NCBI GenBank assembly: GCA_937998865.1
Contig: CALLBR010000017.1
Coordinates: forward strand, 18,289-82,288
Reading direction: 5' to 3'
Source: an uncultured bacterium
GTDB taxonomy: Bacteria > Nitrospirota > Thermodesulfovibrionia > Thermodesulfovibrionales > Thermodesulfovibrionaceae
DNA: 64,000 bases
Part shown: in pieces, positions 44,990 to 51,836 of the stretch
Layout of the letters: each line of letters starts with the position of its first letter
Position numbering within the stretch: the first letter of the stretch is position 1
The notes under the pieces: generated by a model
What the model was told of the DNA's origin: nothing
The model's database searches: none
Seen by the model: the letters and a program-made list of their open reading frames with translations, nothing else
Position numbers and translations under genes: made by a program

Positions 44990-45952
44990 TTATTTAGCTC
45001 CTAATAACCATGCAAAAAGTTTGTATAAAAAATAGGCAGTAAATCCTGAAACTATAAGGGAGACAAACCAATTTATAACTATTTCCTTTACAACTTTAAT
45101 CTGAATATATTTAACTCCTCTTGCCAGTCCTGCACCGCCAATTGCTCCTACTATTGCTTGGTTCATAGATGTAGGATAACCTAACAAAGCAGCAATATAT
45201 GCTGTAGTTGCTTGACCAAGTTGTGCTCCTATGGCACTGTTAATTTCAAGTTGAACAATATGAAGCCCTACTTTTTCAAGAAGGGGTCTACCCCATGTTA
45301 ATGCACCTATGGCAACAACAACTCCACCTATGAATCCTGCAAATAAAAGAGATTTTAATACTCCACTTCCATATAGAACACTAACAGCAAGCCCACTGTT
45401 ATTAGCTCCTAATGTAAAAGATGCATAGCAGCAGGCAATAATAAGAACAAATTTTTTGAATGTTTCTAATTTTTTTGCATTAACTCCTCCTATTGTTTTA
45501 GTAAAAATAAAACCTAGAATGCATCCTACTAATGGAGTTCCTACCCATGTAATTGCAAGAGGTAACATAGTATGCTTCCAAGAAATAGGAGCATCTATGG
45601 CTAAACCAACTCCCACAATTGAAAAACAGGCTAATTGAGCTGTGGATATGGGAAGTTTAAGCCAGGTATTAACAGCAGTAACTAAAGCTGCATTAAGCAT
45701 CATTATCATTGCTCTGAAAGGGGTAAGATATTCCATTGGAATTATTCCAGAACCAACAGTTTTAATTACTCCGTGGCTCTGAAAAGTTGCTCCCAATAAA
45801 GCAAAAATTGCAATTAAAAGAGTGGCAGATTTAATGTTTAATATCTTTGCGCCATAGGCAGTTCCCATCACTGCACCAGTATAATGAGAGCCAATCGTCC
45901 ATCCAAAAAACAAACCAGCCGTTATCATTCCAACAATATAAAAAATTTCCAT
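44990..45952 (-). CDS. PiT-family inorganic phosphate transporter
   Basis: 320 residues, about ten hydrophobic segments in two inverted repeats. The PiT signatures GANNSGLAVSV (GANDxxNA-like) and, in the first half, GWTIGSHYTGAVMGTA are degenerate relative to canonical Pit, so sulfate or another anion is possible (archaeal and CysP-type members transport sulfate). That alternative matters in a sulfate reducer. Two palindromic operators lie just upstream. The start has AGGAGGTG 6-7 bases upstream. Confidence 0.8.
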   Translation of the reverse strand: MEIFYIVGMITAGLFFGWTIGSHYTGAVMGTAYGAKILNIKSATLLIAIFALLGATFQSHGVIKTVGSGIIPMEYLTPFRAMIMMLNAALVTAVNTWLKLPISTAQLACFSIVGVGLAIDAPISWKHTMLPLAITWVGTPLVGCILGFIFTKTIGGVNAKKLETFKKFVLIIACCYASFTLGANNSGLAVSVLYGSGVLKSLLFAGFIGGVVVAIGALTWGRPLLEKVGLHIVQLEINSAIGAQLGQATTAYIAALLGYPTSMNQAIVGAIGGAGLARGVKYIQIKVVKEIVINWFVSLIVSGFTAYFLYKLFAWLLGAK

Positions 45953-45973
45953 CTTTTCACCTCCTAAATTTTA

Positions 45974-45989
45974 TGTAACTATTGTTACA
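45974..45989 (-). promoter_or_regulatory. Palindromic operator 1 before the PiT-type gene
   Basis: A perfect inverted repeat: TGTAAC (45974-45979), 4-base spacer, GTTACA (45984-45989). It lies 21 bases upstream of the start codon, so a bound dimer would sit in the leader or promoter. Confidence 0.6.
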
Positions 45990-46019
45990 TATATTTAAAT
46001 AAAAAAACAAGCTAATTTT

Positions 46020-46035
46020 AGTAACTAGAGTTACA
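46020..46035 (-). promoter_or_regulatory. Palindromic operator 2 before the PiT-type gene
   Basis: AGTAAC (46020-46025), 4-base spacer, GTTACA (46030-46035). It has the same core GTAAC-N4-GTTAC as operator 1, and its centre is 46 bases away from that of operator 1. Confidence 0.6.
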
Positions 46036-46173
46036 TAATATTTTAGTGAAATAGATAATTTATTAAAATTTGTAAAATTTTTTGCATTAGAATTATAGAC
46101 TAAAATTTGTAGCTATTGTAGTTATTACAAAAGTTTCCGTATTTTTTAAAAGAAGAGTCCCTTTTAATAAGCG

Positions 46174-46200
46174 ATAATTAATCTGAAATTAATTATTTTT
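46174..46200 (+). repeat. AT-rich hairpin upstream of hisD
   Basis: ATAATTAAT (46174-46182) pairs with ATTAATTAT (46188-46196) around CTGAA, followed by TTTT. It may be a terminator for an unseen transcript or a regulatory palindrome. The rest of the 325-base gap 45953-46277 holds the two operators and the hisD promoter, and nothing else was recognised. Confidence 0.35.
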
Positions 46201-46243
46201 CTTATTTATTAAAAAGCTACCACCTTGAAAATTTTAAAAATCT

Positions 46244-46272
46244 TTGATTTTATTTTTACTTTAAGGTATAAT
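46244..46272 (+). promoter_or_regulatory. Putative sigma-70 promoter of hisD
   Basis: TTGATT (46244-46249) and a perfect TATAAT (46267-46272) with a 17-base spacer. The ATG at 46278 is 6 bases after the -10, so transcription should start at the start codon itself. No ribosome binding site is present. Confidence 0.7.
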
Positions 46273-46277
46273 TTTTT

Positions 46278-47558
46278 ATGCAAATTATAAAAGATGCTAA
46301 AGGGCTTAAAAAATTTATTAGAAAACTTGAAAAAAGAAATATATCAGAAACTAAAATTCAAAAAACAGTAAACAATATTTTAAAGGAAGTTAAAAAAAAA
46401 GGTGATGAAGCCTTAATTAAATATAACAAACTCTTTGATAAACACACCCTACCTCTCAAAATCAACTTAGATGAAATCAAAGAAAACTCCAGAAAAATTT
46501 CAAAGAAAATTTTTGATGCCTTAAAATTTGCTGCAGATAGAATAAGAAATTTTCATGAAAAACAGCTTGAAAAATCATGGCAATACTCTGAAGATGATAT
46601 TACTCTTGGTCAATTGATACGTCCTCTTGAAAGAATCGGTGCTTATGTTCCAGGAGGAAAAGCTTCTTATCCTTCAACAGTACTCATGAATATAATTCCA
46701 GCCCAAGTGGCAGGAGTTAAAGAAATTGTTGTAACCCTTCCTACTCCAATGGGAGAACTTAATTCAACAGTATGCGCTGCATTGGATATTTTGGGTATAG
46801 AAGAAGTATATCGCGTTGGTGGTGCTCAGGCAATAGGAGCCTTGGCTTACGGAACAGAAACAATCAAAAAAGTTGATAAAATTGTAGGACCCGGAAACAT
46901 TTATGTTGCTATGGCAAAAAAACTTGTATTTGGAATTGTGGACATAGACATAATTGCTGGTCCTAGTGAAATTCTTATAATTGCAGATGAATCTGCAAAT
47001 CCTACTTTTGTTGCATCAGATTTGCTTAGTCAAGCAGAGCATGATGAAATGGCATCAAGTATTCTTATTACAAATTCTGCAAATTTAGCCAGAGAAGTAA
47101 AGAGAGAAATTTCAAAACAACTGAAAAATCTACCTAAGGCATCTATAGCAATGGAATCCTTGAGGAATTTTGGAGCCATAATAATTGTGAACTCTATTGA
47201 AGAAGCTTGTACCATAGCAAACAAAATTGCACCAGAACATTTAGAGGTTATGACCAAAAATCCTGATGAAGTTTTACCTTTCCTTCATAATGCTGGAGCA
47301 ATATTCTTAGGACAATGGACACCAGAACCCTTAGGTGACTATGTAGCAGGACCTAACCATACTTTGCCAACATCAGGAACTGCAAAATTTTTCTCTCCTT
47401 TAGGAGCTTATGACTTCTTAAAAAAAACCTCATTAATAAAATGTGGAATTAACAGTTTTAAAAAATTTGCACCCTATGTAGATATTCTTGCCACATTGGA
47501 AGGCTTAGAGGCTCATGCAAATACAGTAAAGATAAGAATGAATTCTATAAAAGATTGA
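46278..47558 (+). CDS. hisD: Histidinol dehydrogenase
   Basis: Last two oxidation steps of histidine synthesis. The 426-residue protein has the family features RIGAYVPGGKASYPSTVLMN, VDIIAGPSEILIIAD (metal site), SQAEHDE (zinc-binding Gln/His), the catalytic EHLE in PEHLEVM, and GDYVAGPNHTLPTSGTA with the zinc-binding Asp/His. No other his genes are in the window. Its 3' end overlaps the convergent cysteine-rich gene by 14 bases. Confidence 0.97.
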   Translation: MQIIKDAKGLKKFIRKLEKRNISETKIQKTVNNILKEVKKKGDEALIKYNKLFDKHTLPLKINLDEIKENSRKISKKIFDALKFAADRIRNFHEKQLEKSWQYSEDDITLGQLIRPLERIGAYVPGGKASYPSTVLMNIIPAQVAGVKEIVVTLPTPMGELNSTVCAALDILGIEEVYRVGGAQAIGALAYGTETIKKVDKIVGPGNIYVAMAKKLVFGIVDIDIIAGPSEILIIADESANPTFVASDLLSQAEHDEMASSILITNSANLAREVKREISKQLKNLPKASIAMESLRNFGAIIIVNSIEEACTIANKIAPEHLEVMTKNPDEVLPFLHNAGAIFLGQWTPEPLGDYVAGPNHTLPTSGTAKFFSPLGAYDFLKKTSLIKCGINSFKKFAPYVDILATLEGLEAHANTVKIRMNSIKD

Positions 47559-47853
47559 TAAATTTATACAATCTACTAAGAATTACATATCCTCCGCAGG
47601 GAATATCACTTTTGCTCACAAAAAAATCGCAACCATCTACTCTAAACTCACATTTTTCACAGAGAGAGGAAAAATTTCTCTCTACAACCTCTTCTTTTCT
47701 AATCTTAAAAATTTTTATTAAGCTTGTTAACTCTAAGGGAGTAACAAAATTTCTTAAGTAAAAATATCCTCCACATATTTCCTCTTCTTTTCCCGGTTTG
47801 TAATAGTTACAAAAATCCTTACAAATTAAAGAGGTATAAATATTTTCTTTCAT
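47545..47853 (-). CDS. Cysteine-rich hypothetical protein, 102 residues
   Basis: Seven or eight cysteines are arranged as CKDFC, CGG, CEKC, C (in VDGCDFF) and PCGGY. The repeated CGGY element and the paired CxxxC/CxxC suggest a metal site, either zinc or an iron-sulfur cluster. No enzyme motif is recognised. It follows cutA with a 4-base overlap and probably shares its transcript. Confidence 0.65.
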   Translation of the reverse strand: MKENIYTSLICKDFCNYYKPGKEEEICGGYFYLRNFVTPLELTSLIKIFKIRKEEVVERNFSSLCEKCEFRVDGCDFFVSKSDIPCGGYVILSRLYKFINLL

Positions 47854-48167
47854 CTTATAACCTCATCAAGCCATTTTAAATAATTTTCTGAACCTTTCTT
47901 GATTTTAATGGCTATAATTTCTGGAACGGTGTAAGAATGAAGAGATTTGACCCTCTTTTCCAATTTTTCAAAAAGATCTGAGGTAGTTTTAATGATCATG
48001 AGCACTTCTGTATCATCTTCAATTTTACCTTCCCAAGAATAGATGGAACGAACATTTTTTATAATATTGATACACCCTGCTATTTTTTCCTCTACAAGAG
48101 TTTTAGAAATCTTCACTGCTTCTTCTTCTTTTGGTACAGTTACAAAAACTACTAAATAATCTTTCAT
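47850..48167 (-). CDS. cutA: Divalent-ion tolerance protein CutA1
   Basis: A 105-residue trimeric ferredoxin-fold protein. Family motifs are VFVTVPKEEEAVKISKTLVE, KIAGCINI-like EEKIAGCINII, SIYSWEGKIEDDTEVLMIIKT and SLHSYTVPEIIAI. It is linked to metal tolerance, but its true function remains unclear. TATAAT (48179-48174) is 6 bases before the ATG, and no ribosome binding site is seen. Confidence 0.95.
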   Translation of the reverse strand: MKDYLVVFVTVPKEEEAVKISKTLVEEKIAGCINIIKNVRSIYSWEGKIEDDTEVLMIIKTTSDLFEKLEKRVKSLHSYTVPEIIAIKIKKGSENYLKWLDEVIR

Positions 48168-48173
48168 ATTTTA

Positions 48174-48179
48174 ATTATA
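48174..48179 (-). promoter_or_regulatory. -10 element of cutA
   Basis: A perfect TATAAT on the minus strand ends 6 bases before the cutA ATG, predicting a leaderless transcript. No convincing -35 was picked out. Confidence 0.45.
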
Positions 48180-48237
48180 TAAAATTTTTGCAAAAAGTTG
48201 TATAATTAAAAAATTATAAAAATACAGGAGGTGCTAT

Positions 48238-48525
48238 ATGCCTTACTATGTTATTTTAAGCACTCTTACTGATGAAGGTAGGGAGACACTGAAGAAAAAA
48301 CCTGAGAGAATATTAGAGGTAAATGAAGAAATTGAAAAAATGGGAATTAAAATAATCCATCAATTTGCTGTTCTTGGTCCCTATGATTTTGTTAACCTTG
48401 TTGAAGCTCCAGATAATATAACTGTTATGAAGCTGTCTGTTGAATTTGGCTCAAGAGGAACAGTTCAACTCATGACATTGCCTGCAATTTCTATAGAGGA
48501 GTTAGTAAATAATTTAAAGATTTAA
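48238..48525 (+). CDS. GYD-domain protein
   Basis: 95 residues. The protein begins MPYYVILSTLTDEGRETLKK and contains FAVLGPYDFVNLVEAPDN, the GYD (here GPYD) motif of a small ferredoxin-like fold family of unknown function. AGGAGG lies 7 bases upstream, and TATAAT at 48201-48206 could be its -10. Confidence 0.9.
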   Translation: MPYYVILSTLTDEGRETLKKKPERILEVNEEIEKMGIKIIHQFAVLGPYDFVNLVEAPDNITVMKLSVEFGSRGTVQLMTLPAISIEELVNNLKI

Positions 48526-48541
48526 TTTTAAACAGAGAAAA

Positions 48542-49018
48542 TTATTTTAACATATTCAGTAGTGCTTTTAAAGCTTGAAGGGTAGCTTCTTGTTTATTAA
48601 AGATTCTATCTCCTTTTAGATTCAATTCCTTTATTTCTACACTTCGTGAGTCAGCTACAGCAATATAAATCAACCCCTTAGGTTTTCCTTCCAATGTACT
48701 TGGACCAAGATTTCCTGTTGTGGCGATTGAATAATCTGAACCGATGATATCTTTTATTATTTTTGCCATAGCTTCAGCTACTTGAGCAGAAATAACACCT
48801 TCTTTTAAAATCTCCTCTGGAATTCCTAAAATTTTTTGCTTTATCTCCTTGGCATAAACTACAACACCACCTAAAAATATCTTACTTGCACCTGGAATAT
48901 CAGTAATTGTAGAAGCTATGAGTCCACCTGTACAAGACTCTGCTGTTGCTAAGGTTTTGTTATTATGTGAGAGTGTTTTCAAAATTTCATAAGCGAGGAT
49001 TTTCAAAGAGGATTTCAT
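48542..49018 (-). CDS. pncC: Nicotinamide-nucleotide amidohydrolase (CinA C-terminal domain)
   Basis: A 158-residue stand-alone CinA-C domain that deamidates NMN in pyridine nucleotide salvage. The signature TLATAESCTGGLIASTITD with the catalytic Ser, SKIFLGGVVVYAKEIK, and TGNLGPSTLEGKPKGLIYIA are intact. It lies downstream of the dsr operon but is separated from it by a strong terminator. Confidence 0.93.
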   Translation of the reverse strand: MKSSLKILAYEILKTLSHNNKTLATAESCTGGLIASTITDIPGASKIFLGGVVVYAKEIKQKILGIPEEILKEGVISAQVAEAMAKIIKDIIGSDYSIATTGNLGPSTLEGKPKGLIYIAVADSRSVEIKELNLKGDRIFNKQEATLQALKALLNMLK

Positions 49019-49023
49019 TTTCT

Positions 49024-49056
49024 CAATAAAAAAGGAGGGATATTGTCTCCCTCCTT
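49024..49056 (-). terminator. Terminator of the dsrABD operon
   Basis: On the minus strand AAGGAGGGA (49056-49048) pairs perfectly with TCCCTCCTT (49040-49032) around a 7-base loop, followed by TTTTATTG. Confidence 0.85.
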
Positions 49057-49072
49057 ACAGTATTAAAATTAA

Positions 49073-49297
49073 CTATGTTCCTTTACGTTTCTCTCCGAGC
49101 TCTATGTAGCTTCCACCAAAATAAGTGTAGATTAAGTCTCCTGCATCAATAAGTTCTCTAATTGCCGCTTTTGTATCAGCATCTGGAATACCTTGCTGCC
49201 TAAAATGCTTTATTACATCAGCTTGTTTATACTTCTTTTTGCCTGCTGATTGTTCAATAAGTTGATAAATTGCTTTTTTGAGTTCCTCTTTCTCCAT
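49073..49297 (-). CDS. dsrD: Dissimilatory sulfite reductase-associated protein DsrD
   Basis: A 74-residue winged-helix protein found beside dsrAB in sulfate reducers; it is reported to stimulate DsrAB activity. The family pattern KYKQADVIKHFRQQGI, DADTKAAIRELIDAGDLIY and TYFGGSYIEL is clear. The ATG chosen has AAGGAG 10 bases upstream; a GTG three codons earlier lies too close to that site. A hairpin sits in the gap after dsrB. Confidence 0.95.
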   Translation of the reverse strand: MEKEELKKAIYQLIEQSAGKKKYKQADVIKHFRQQGIPDADTKAAIRELIDAGDLIYTYFGGSYIELGEKRKGT

Positions 49298-49323
49298 TAA
49301 AATCACACTCCTTTCCTGAAAAT

Positions 49324-49348
49324 AGAAGGAGGGAATCCCCCTCCTTCT
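49324..49348 (-). terminator. Hairpin between dsrB and dsrD, possible attenuator
   Basis: AGAAGGAGGG (49348-49339) and CCCTCCTTCT (49333-49324) form a perfect 10-bp stem with a 5-base loop and are followed by ATTTTC. It lies inside the operon, so it may end most transcripts after dsrB or protect the dsrAB message. Confidence 0.7.
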
Positions 49349-49351
49349 TAT

Positions 49352-50452
49352 TTATTTAGTCCATTTGATTTGAGTTGTAGTTCTAAAGGTCTTAAATGCA
49401 TATGTCCAGTCGTCAATGTGCTGGAATGTAAATGGTAAACCAGTAACAGCAAAGAATTTCTCCCAGCCGATTCTTTCAATCCATTCACCTACTCTCTCAT
49501 GCTTCTTTGCACCTGCAACATAGGCATCAAATATCTTCTTTGTTGCCTTTACAACTTCAGGCCATCTTGGTGTATTATTAGGCAAATAAGCAACAGCAAG
49601 CTTTGAAAACATAGGTGGTTTTCTTAAGTTGCCAACCTTTCCTCCAACCACTATTGCAACACCGTCATTTTCAGGGTCTGCAATTGGAAGAGCTGGACAG
49701 ACTGAGAAGCAGTTGCCGCAGTACATGCACTTATCAGCATTAATCTTTATGGATTTCTTTGCAGGGTCTGGAGTAATTGCTGCTGTAGGACATGATGCTA
49801 TTGTTGTTGGAAGTTCGCAAAGGTTTTTGAAGTTGTCGTGGTCGATTCTTGGAAGTTTTCTATGAATTCCCACATAGGCAATATCAGAGCAGTGAACAGC
49901 ACCACACATATTTGTGCAGCAGGCAACAGCAAATCTCACCTTGTTAGGAGTTTCCTTTGTGGTAAAGTAATCGACGAACTCATCCATTATAACTTTAACC
50001 AAAGCTGAAGCATCAACAGCTGCTGAGTGACAGTGAATCCATCCCTGTGTATGAACAATGTTACTTACTCTTGAACCAATTCCACCAATCATGTATTTCC
50101 TATCAGCAAGCTCATCCATTAAAGGCTTTACTTTGCTCTCATCAGATACAAGAAATTCTATATTATTTCTTGTTGTAAATCTAAAATAGCCATCACAATA
50201 TTTTTCTGCAATATCAGCAATCTCCCTTAAAGTATCTGTACTTAAGAGTCTTGGTGAAGCAACTCTTACTGTCCAAATTTTATCTCCTGAATTAGCTATA
50301 TGAACCATTAATCCAGGGCTTAAAATTTCATGAGTCTTCCAGTCTCCGTAGTTTTTCTGGATTACTGGTGGTAAAAAGTTTTTGTAATGAGGTGGTCCTA
50401 TATCTGTTTTTCTTTGTTTTACATCGACTACATCAGGAATTACATAAGGCAT
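49352..50452 (-). CDS. dsrB: Dissimilatory sulfite reductase, beta subunit
   Basis: 366 residues. DsrAB reduces sulfite to sulfide-level sulfur in the cytoplasm using siroheme coupled to [4Fe-4S]. DsrB carries the functional siroheme-cluster site: cysteines in ACCTNMCGAVHCSD (about residue 180-190) and CPTAAIT. An inserted ferredoxin domain has ADKCMYCGNCFSVCPALP (about 243-258). The start YVIPDVVDVKQRKTDIGPPHY is typical. It follows dsrA by 27 bases. Confidence 0.98.
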   Translation of the reverse strand: MPYVIPDVVDVKQRKTDIGPPHYKNFLPPVIQKNYGDWKTHEILSPGLMVHIANSGDKIWTVRVASPRLLSTDTLREIADIAEKYCDGYFRFTTRNNIEFLVSDESKVKPLMDELADRKYMIGGIGSRVSNIVHTQGWIHCHSAAVDASALVKVIMDEFVDYFTTKETPNKVRFAVACCTNMCGAVHCSDIAYVGIHRKLPRIDHDNFKNLCELPTTIASCPTAAITPDPAKKSIKINADKCMYCGNCFSVCPALPIADPENDGVAIVVGGKVGNLRKPPMFSKLAVAYLPNNTPRWPEVVKATKKIFDAYVAGAKKHERVGEWIERIGWEKFFAVTGLPFTFQHIDDWTYAFKTFRTTTQIKWTK

Positions 50453-50479
50453 AATTTCTTACCTCCTTTTATTTGTTAA

Positions 50480-51688
50480 TTATTTTAAAAATTCTTCCCA
50501 AGGTTTTTTCTCAAAGTCTTCTTCTTTCCAGAACCAGAATGGGTCATTTCTTGGCTCTCTAACCAACTCTGGTGTTGGCTCAAGTCCACATACTTCAAGG
50601 AATTCTCTCATTCCACGACGAATTATAAGTTCACCAATCCTTTCTCTATTCTTTCCGTACTCATTCCACCAATCCCACATATTTCTAATCATATCCTTTA
50701 GTTCCTGATAAGGTGGCTTCAATTCCATAAAGGGAACAATAACCCAAGAAAGTGTAGCACCAATAACAAATGGTGCTTTAGCGCCTATGAGAATTACTGC
50801 GCCAAAGGGTGGTGTTGGCTTAAGAGCACCTGCAAGTTTTGTTATACAATGCATACAATGGAGACAATCAGCATTGTTTATGTTAAGTGTATTTCCGTCC
50901 CACGTTATACATTTTCCCGGACACATATTAACAATTTCTTCTTGAATATTCATTCCCTTCTTTGCGTAATCTTTGACTTTATCTTGATCAATAGCTATAG
51001 GTCCTTTCCATGTTCCAATTATGGAAAGATCTGCACGGGCAATTGAGGCATTACAGTCAACAGGGCATCCCACTGTTTTAATTTTAAACTTATAAGGGAA
51101 TTGAGGTCTGTGCAATTCATCTTGAAATTCTTGGGTTAAATCATAAGTAATGTCAAGTGTATCAATCATAGACCATTCACATCTTGCTGGCCCAACGCAA
51201 CAGCTTGGTGTTCTCATTGCAGAACCTGAACCACCCAAGTCAAATCCATTCATACTTAGAACGGTAGCAAGGGGCTCTAAGTTTTCCGTAACAGTTCCTA
51301 AAAGTATAATATCACCAGTAGAACCATGGAAGTTTGTTAAACCACTTCCATATTTGTCCCACAAATCACAGAAAAATTTCATTGTTTCAGAAGTATAAAA
51401 AAGTCCTGAAGTCTGGTTAACACGGACCGTGTGGAAATGGGCTACCCCAGGGAATTTATCCGCTAATTGAGAATATCTTCCAATAACTCCTCCACCGTAT
51501 CCTCTAACGCCAACGATTCCACCGTGTTTCCAATAAGTAACTTTGTCTCTAAAACTTTTTTCTAATTGACCAAGCTCATCTGCAGCCATAGCACTCTTCG
51601 CAGCTGCTTTTTTAATTTCAGTAACGAAGCTGGGAAAGGGGCCCTTTTCAAGTTCATCCAATAAAGGTGTGTCATACTTCTTCGTCAT
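50480..51688 (-). CDS. dsrA: Dissimilatory sulfite reductase, alpha subunit
   Basis: 402 residues, slightly shorter than many DsrA (about 430). Siroheme/cluster cysteines are in TPSCCVGPARCEW (about 160-170) and VGCPVDCNAS (about 205). The ferredoxin insertion has CPGKC and NADCLHCMHC (about 262-287). Substrate-side basic residues are visible in GVRGYGGGVIGRYS and HTVRVNQTSG. AGGAGG lies 6 bases before the ATG and a consensus promoter lies upstream. Confidence 0.98.
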   Translation of the reverse strand: MTKKYDTPLLDELEKGPFPSFVTEIKKAAAKSAMAADELGQLEKSFRDKVTYWKHGGIVGVRGYGGGVIGRYSQLADKFPGVAHFHTVRVNQTSGLFYTSETMKFFCDLWDKYGSGLTNFHGSTGDIILLGTVTENLEPLATVLSMNGFDLGGSGSAMRTPSCCVGPARCEWSMIDTLDITYDLTQEFQDELHRPQFPYKFKIKTVGCPVDCNASIARADLSIIGTWKGPIAIDQDKVKDYAKKGMNIQEEIVNMCPGKCITWDGNTLNINNADCLHCMHCITKLAGALKPTPPFGAVILIGAKAPFVIGATLSWVIVPFMELKPPYQELKDMIRNMWDWWNEYGKNRERIGELIIRRGMREFLEVCGLEPTPELVREPRNDPFWFWKEEDFEKKPWEEFLK

Positions 51689-51718
51689 AATTTCCTCCTA
51701 CTTTTAAGTTTTTTTGAA

Positions 51719-51747
51719 ATTATACCAAATTTTTTCATGTCTATCAA
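51719..51747 (-). promoter_or_regulatory. Strong sigma-70 promoter of dsrABD
   Basis: TTGATA (51747-51742) and TATAAT (51724-51719) are separated by exactly 17 bases on the minus strand. This near-consensus promoter fits constitutive high expression of the key respiratory enzyme. Confidence 0.8.
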
Positions 51748-51824
51748 CAGTAAAATAGTTATACCTCTTTGGTCAAATAAAAAAAATTTATGCTTACATT
51801 AAAGCTTTTAAATTAAAAATAAGC

Positions 51825-51830
51825 TAAAAT
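51825..51830 (+). promoter_or_regulatory. -10 element of smc
   Basis: TAAAAT is followed by 6 bases and then the smc ATG, so the transcript should begin at the start codon. No ribosome binding site is visible upstream of smc. Confidence 0.4.
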
Positions 51831-51836
51831 ATTTTA

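Noticed and set aside
51725..51836. A regulatory palindrome between dsrA and smc
   Set aside because: Only AT-rich sequence beyond the two promoters; no inverted or direct repeat above background.
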